This document shows, piece by piece, positions 11,868 to 12,738 of a stretch of DNA of 12,738 bases. A program made the translations under genes and the position numbers. The stretch spans positions 1 to 12,738 of the forward strand of contig JBBDIO010000252.1 of the NCBI GenBank assembly GCA_040880365.1. The letters run 5' to 3'. The stretch comes from JBBDIO01 sp040880365 (lineage in GTDB: Bacteria > Chloroflexota > Anaerolineae > Caldilineales > Caldilineaceae). The notes under the pieces were generated by a model. The model was not told where the DNA came from. It made no database searches and worked only from the letters and a program-made list of their open reading frames with translations. Each line of letters begins with the position of its first letter. Position 1 is the stretch's first letter.

Positions 11868-12356
11868 TCAACGCTCTGCGCGGACAAAGATTTCTTCTGG
11901 CTCTTCTTCGTAGCGGCTGGGGCAAGACAAGAGTAGCGTATCGGCCTGGAATGACCCATCGGGCAACATTTGGCCTTCGATAATCGCCGACGCCGCGCGT
12001 TGGAAATTGTCGGGGCGCGGCCCAAAGAAGACGATTTCCAGCTGTGCGCCCTCTGGTTCGTTTTCATCGGCAATGGCAAAGCGCAGCGTGACGGCCTGGG
12101 GGTCCCAGTTTTCGCTGCCGTCGACCACAATGCCGTTGACGCGCACGCGTTCGCCATAGATGGCAGGGATGCGCGCCTGGACTTCGCTGACCGTCAGATA
12201 ATACGCGCCCGTCACAATTGTCGCCTGCACAATCAGGGCAATAATCACGGCAACCACCAGCAGGCCCGCAAGCATAAATTTGAAGCTGCGACGCTTGGTG
12301 TTGGTTTCGGCAAGGTCTGCCGGGATACTCTGGGCCGGTTGAGTTAGTTGAGTCAT
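11868..12356 (-). CDS. ccmE: haem chaperone CcmE, C-type (C-x-x-x-Y motif)
   Basis: CcmE carries haem covalently from the CcmC side to CcmF outside the membrane. The 162-aa protein has a short cytoplasmic N-terminus, one membrane helix (27-49) and an OB-fold beta domain (about 55-150) with typical segments V-R-V-N-G-I-V, F-A-I-A-D-E, V-F-F-G-P-R-P-D-N-F and E-G-x-x-x-P-D-G-S-F-Q-A-D. In classical CcmE the next strand ends in the haem-binding H-D-E-x-Y; here it reads L-L-L-S-C145-P-S-R-Y149. The His is thus replaced by Cys in a C-x-x-x-Y motif, as described for archaeal and some deltaproteobacterial CcmE. It is the first gene of the operon. The ATG at 12356 has no clear Shine-Dalgarno; a tandem AGAAAAACCAG repeat occupies that place. 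Confidence 0.9.
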   Translation of the reverse strand: MTQLTQPAQSIPADLAETNTKRRSFKFMLAGLLVVAVIIALIVQATIVTGAYYLTVSEVQARIPAIYGERVRVNGIVVDGSENWDPQAVTLRFAIADENEPEGAQLEIVFFGPRPDNFQRAASAIIEGQMLPDGSFQADTLLLSCPSRYEEEPEEIFVRAER

Positions 12357-12357
12357 G

Positions 12358-12380
12358 CTGGTTTTTCTACTGGTTTTTCT
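12358..12380 (-). repeat. tandem 11-bp repeat just upstream of ccmE
   Basis: On the - strand AGAAAAACCAG occurs twice (12380-12370 and 12368-12358), separated by one base and ending one base before the ccmE ATG. It occupies the ribosome-binding region and is purine/A-rich, so it may affect initiation. Confidence 0.6.
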
Positions 12381-12448
12381 CTGGGAACGAATAATCGCCG
12401 GGCCGCAGGTTGATAGGGGGAGAAGCCAACCTAGTCTGCATAAGCCTC

Positions 12449-12471
12449 AATTTTATCAGGTAATTTTATCA
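12449..12471 (-). repeat. direct repeat AATTTTATCA upstream of ccmE
   Basis: Two perfect copies of AATTTTATCA (12449-12458 and 12462-12471), 13 bases apart. On the - strand each contains TAAAAT, a plausible -10 hexamer (5 of 6), but no acceptable -35 stands 16-18 bases upstream of either copy. Confidence 0.5.
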
Positions 12472-12738
12472 TGCCGCCCCGAATTGGCACGACGCGAATA
12501 CAGTGTACCCAAAATTGTGGCAAAGGGCAAAGATTCTTGTGAAATCTGCCACAAGTTTGAGTCTGTATCATATGCGCGGGCAGGGCGCGTGTCCGTTTGG
12601 CAGATTCCGGTTCGCAGATTCTGTTGGGCACAGCCGGATTTTTGAGGAATGCGTTTTGGGAAAGCGTGCGTGTGGAATGGCGCGCTAGTGCGCTGTTTAC
12701 AAGGATTTTGAATTCTTGCGTAGGTCACAGCTCCTGCT
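12472..12738. other. end-of-window intergenic region, no gene seen
   Basis: Only short overlapping open frames without recognisable domains or ribosome-binding sites. It holds a dyad TTGTGGC (12515-12521)/GCCACAA (12548-12554) with an inner AGATT (12531-12535)/AATCT (12543-12547) helix, and a near-direct repeat of GCAGATTC around 12600-12620. A weak - strand promoter reading is TTGCCA (12523-12518), 17 bases, TATTCG (12500-12495), which could serve the ccm operon; it is poor at -10. Confidence 0.45.

Noticed and set aside
10994..11983. 329-codon frame on the + strand opposite the cytochrome
   Set aside because: Antisense shadow; the opposite strand carries both C-x-x-C-H motifs and coherent domains.
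11864..12157. N-terminal extension of the cytochrome to position 12157
   Set aside because: It overlaps ccmE in another frame, and the true signal-anchor start at 11863 lies four bases after the ccmE stop.
12355..12738. Several 60-96 codon frames at the right end
   Set aside because: They overlap one another on both strands, lack ribosome-binding sites and show no known motif.
1..12738. CRISPR array, phage or toxin-antitoxin island
   Set aside because: No regularly spaced repeats of 23-40 bases and no integrase, Cas or toxin-like proteins are present.

Overview
The window looks like chromosomal DNA of a GC-rich bacterium, most plausibly a Chloroflexota (Anaerolineae/Caldilineae-like) member. 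The reasons are a four-domain S1 protein with a long acidic tail, a cytochrome c maturation operon that includes a dihaem cytochrome and a membrane-anchored zinc-ribbon protein, and sigma70-type promoters close to TTGACA/TATAAT. The taxonomic call is an inference. A run of exactly 100 N (9200-9299) marks a scaffold join of nominal size, so this is a draft assembly.

Left part (1-3340, + strand): the 3' end of a DUF4129 protein (probably TgpA-like transglutaminase) is followed by three separate translation genes, each with its own signals. These are ribosomal protein S1 (promoter at 518-546), ribosomal protein S21 (a promoter whose -10 box sits inside a perfect inverted repeat, plus a near-perfect Shine-Dalgarno) and translation initiation factor IF-1. 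A 17-bp hairpin separates rpsU from infA, and infA ends in two intrinsic terminators.

Middle part (3421-6053): a convergent, tightly coupled pair on the - strand encodes a DtxR/MntR-type metalloregulator with an unusual His/Asn-rich insertion in its C-terminal domain, then a Nudix hydrolase. The regulator has a full-consensus promoter and a palindrome at the predicted transcript start. Divergently, rsmG (16S rRNA G527 methyltransferase) has a promoter whose predicted start falls on the ATG. Eleven bases after rsmG lies a 97-bp MITE-like element with inverted ends and a 5-bp flanking duplication.

Right part (6054-12356, - strand): one compact operon, in transcription order ccmE - dihaem cytochrome c with beta-sandwich regions and a cytosolic tail - ccmH-like - [assembly gap] - ccmG/resA - ccmF - CcmI-like zinc-ribbon protein. 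These would carry haem on CcmE, reduce the apocytochrome thiols (CcmG/CcmH) and ligate haem (CcmF) outside the cytoplasmic membrane. The CcmE has C-P-S-R-Y in place of the haem-binding histidine motif, so this is a C-type CcmE working beside CcmG and CcmH. ccmA, ccmB and ccmC are not visible. The last 380 bases hold repeats and hairpins but no convincing gene.
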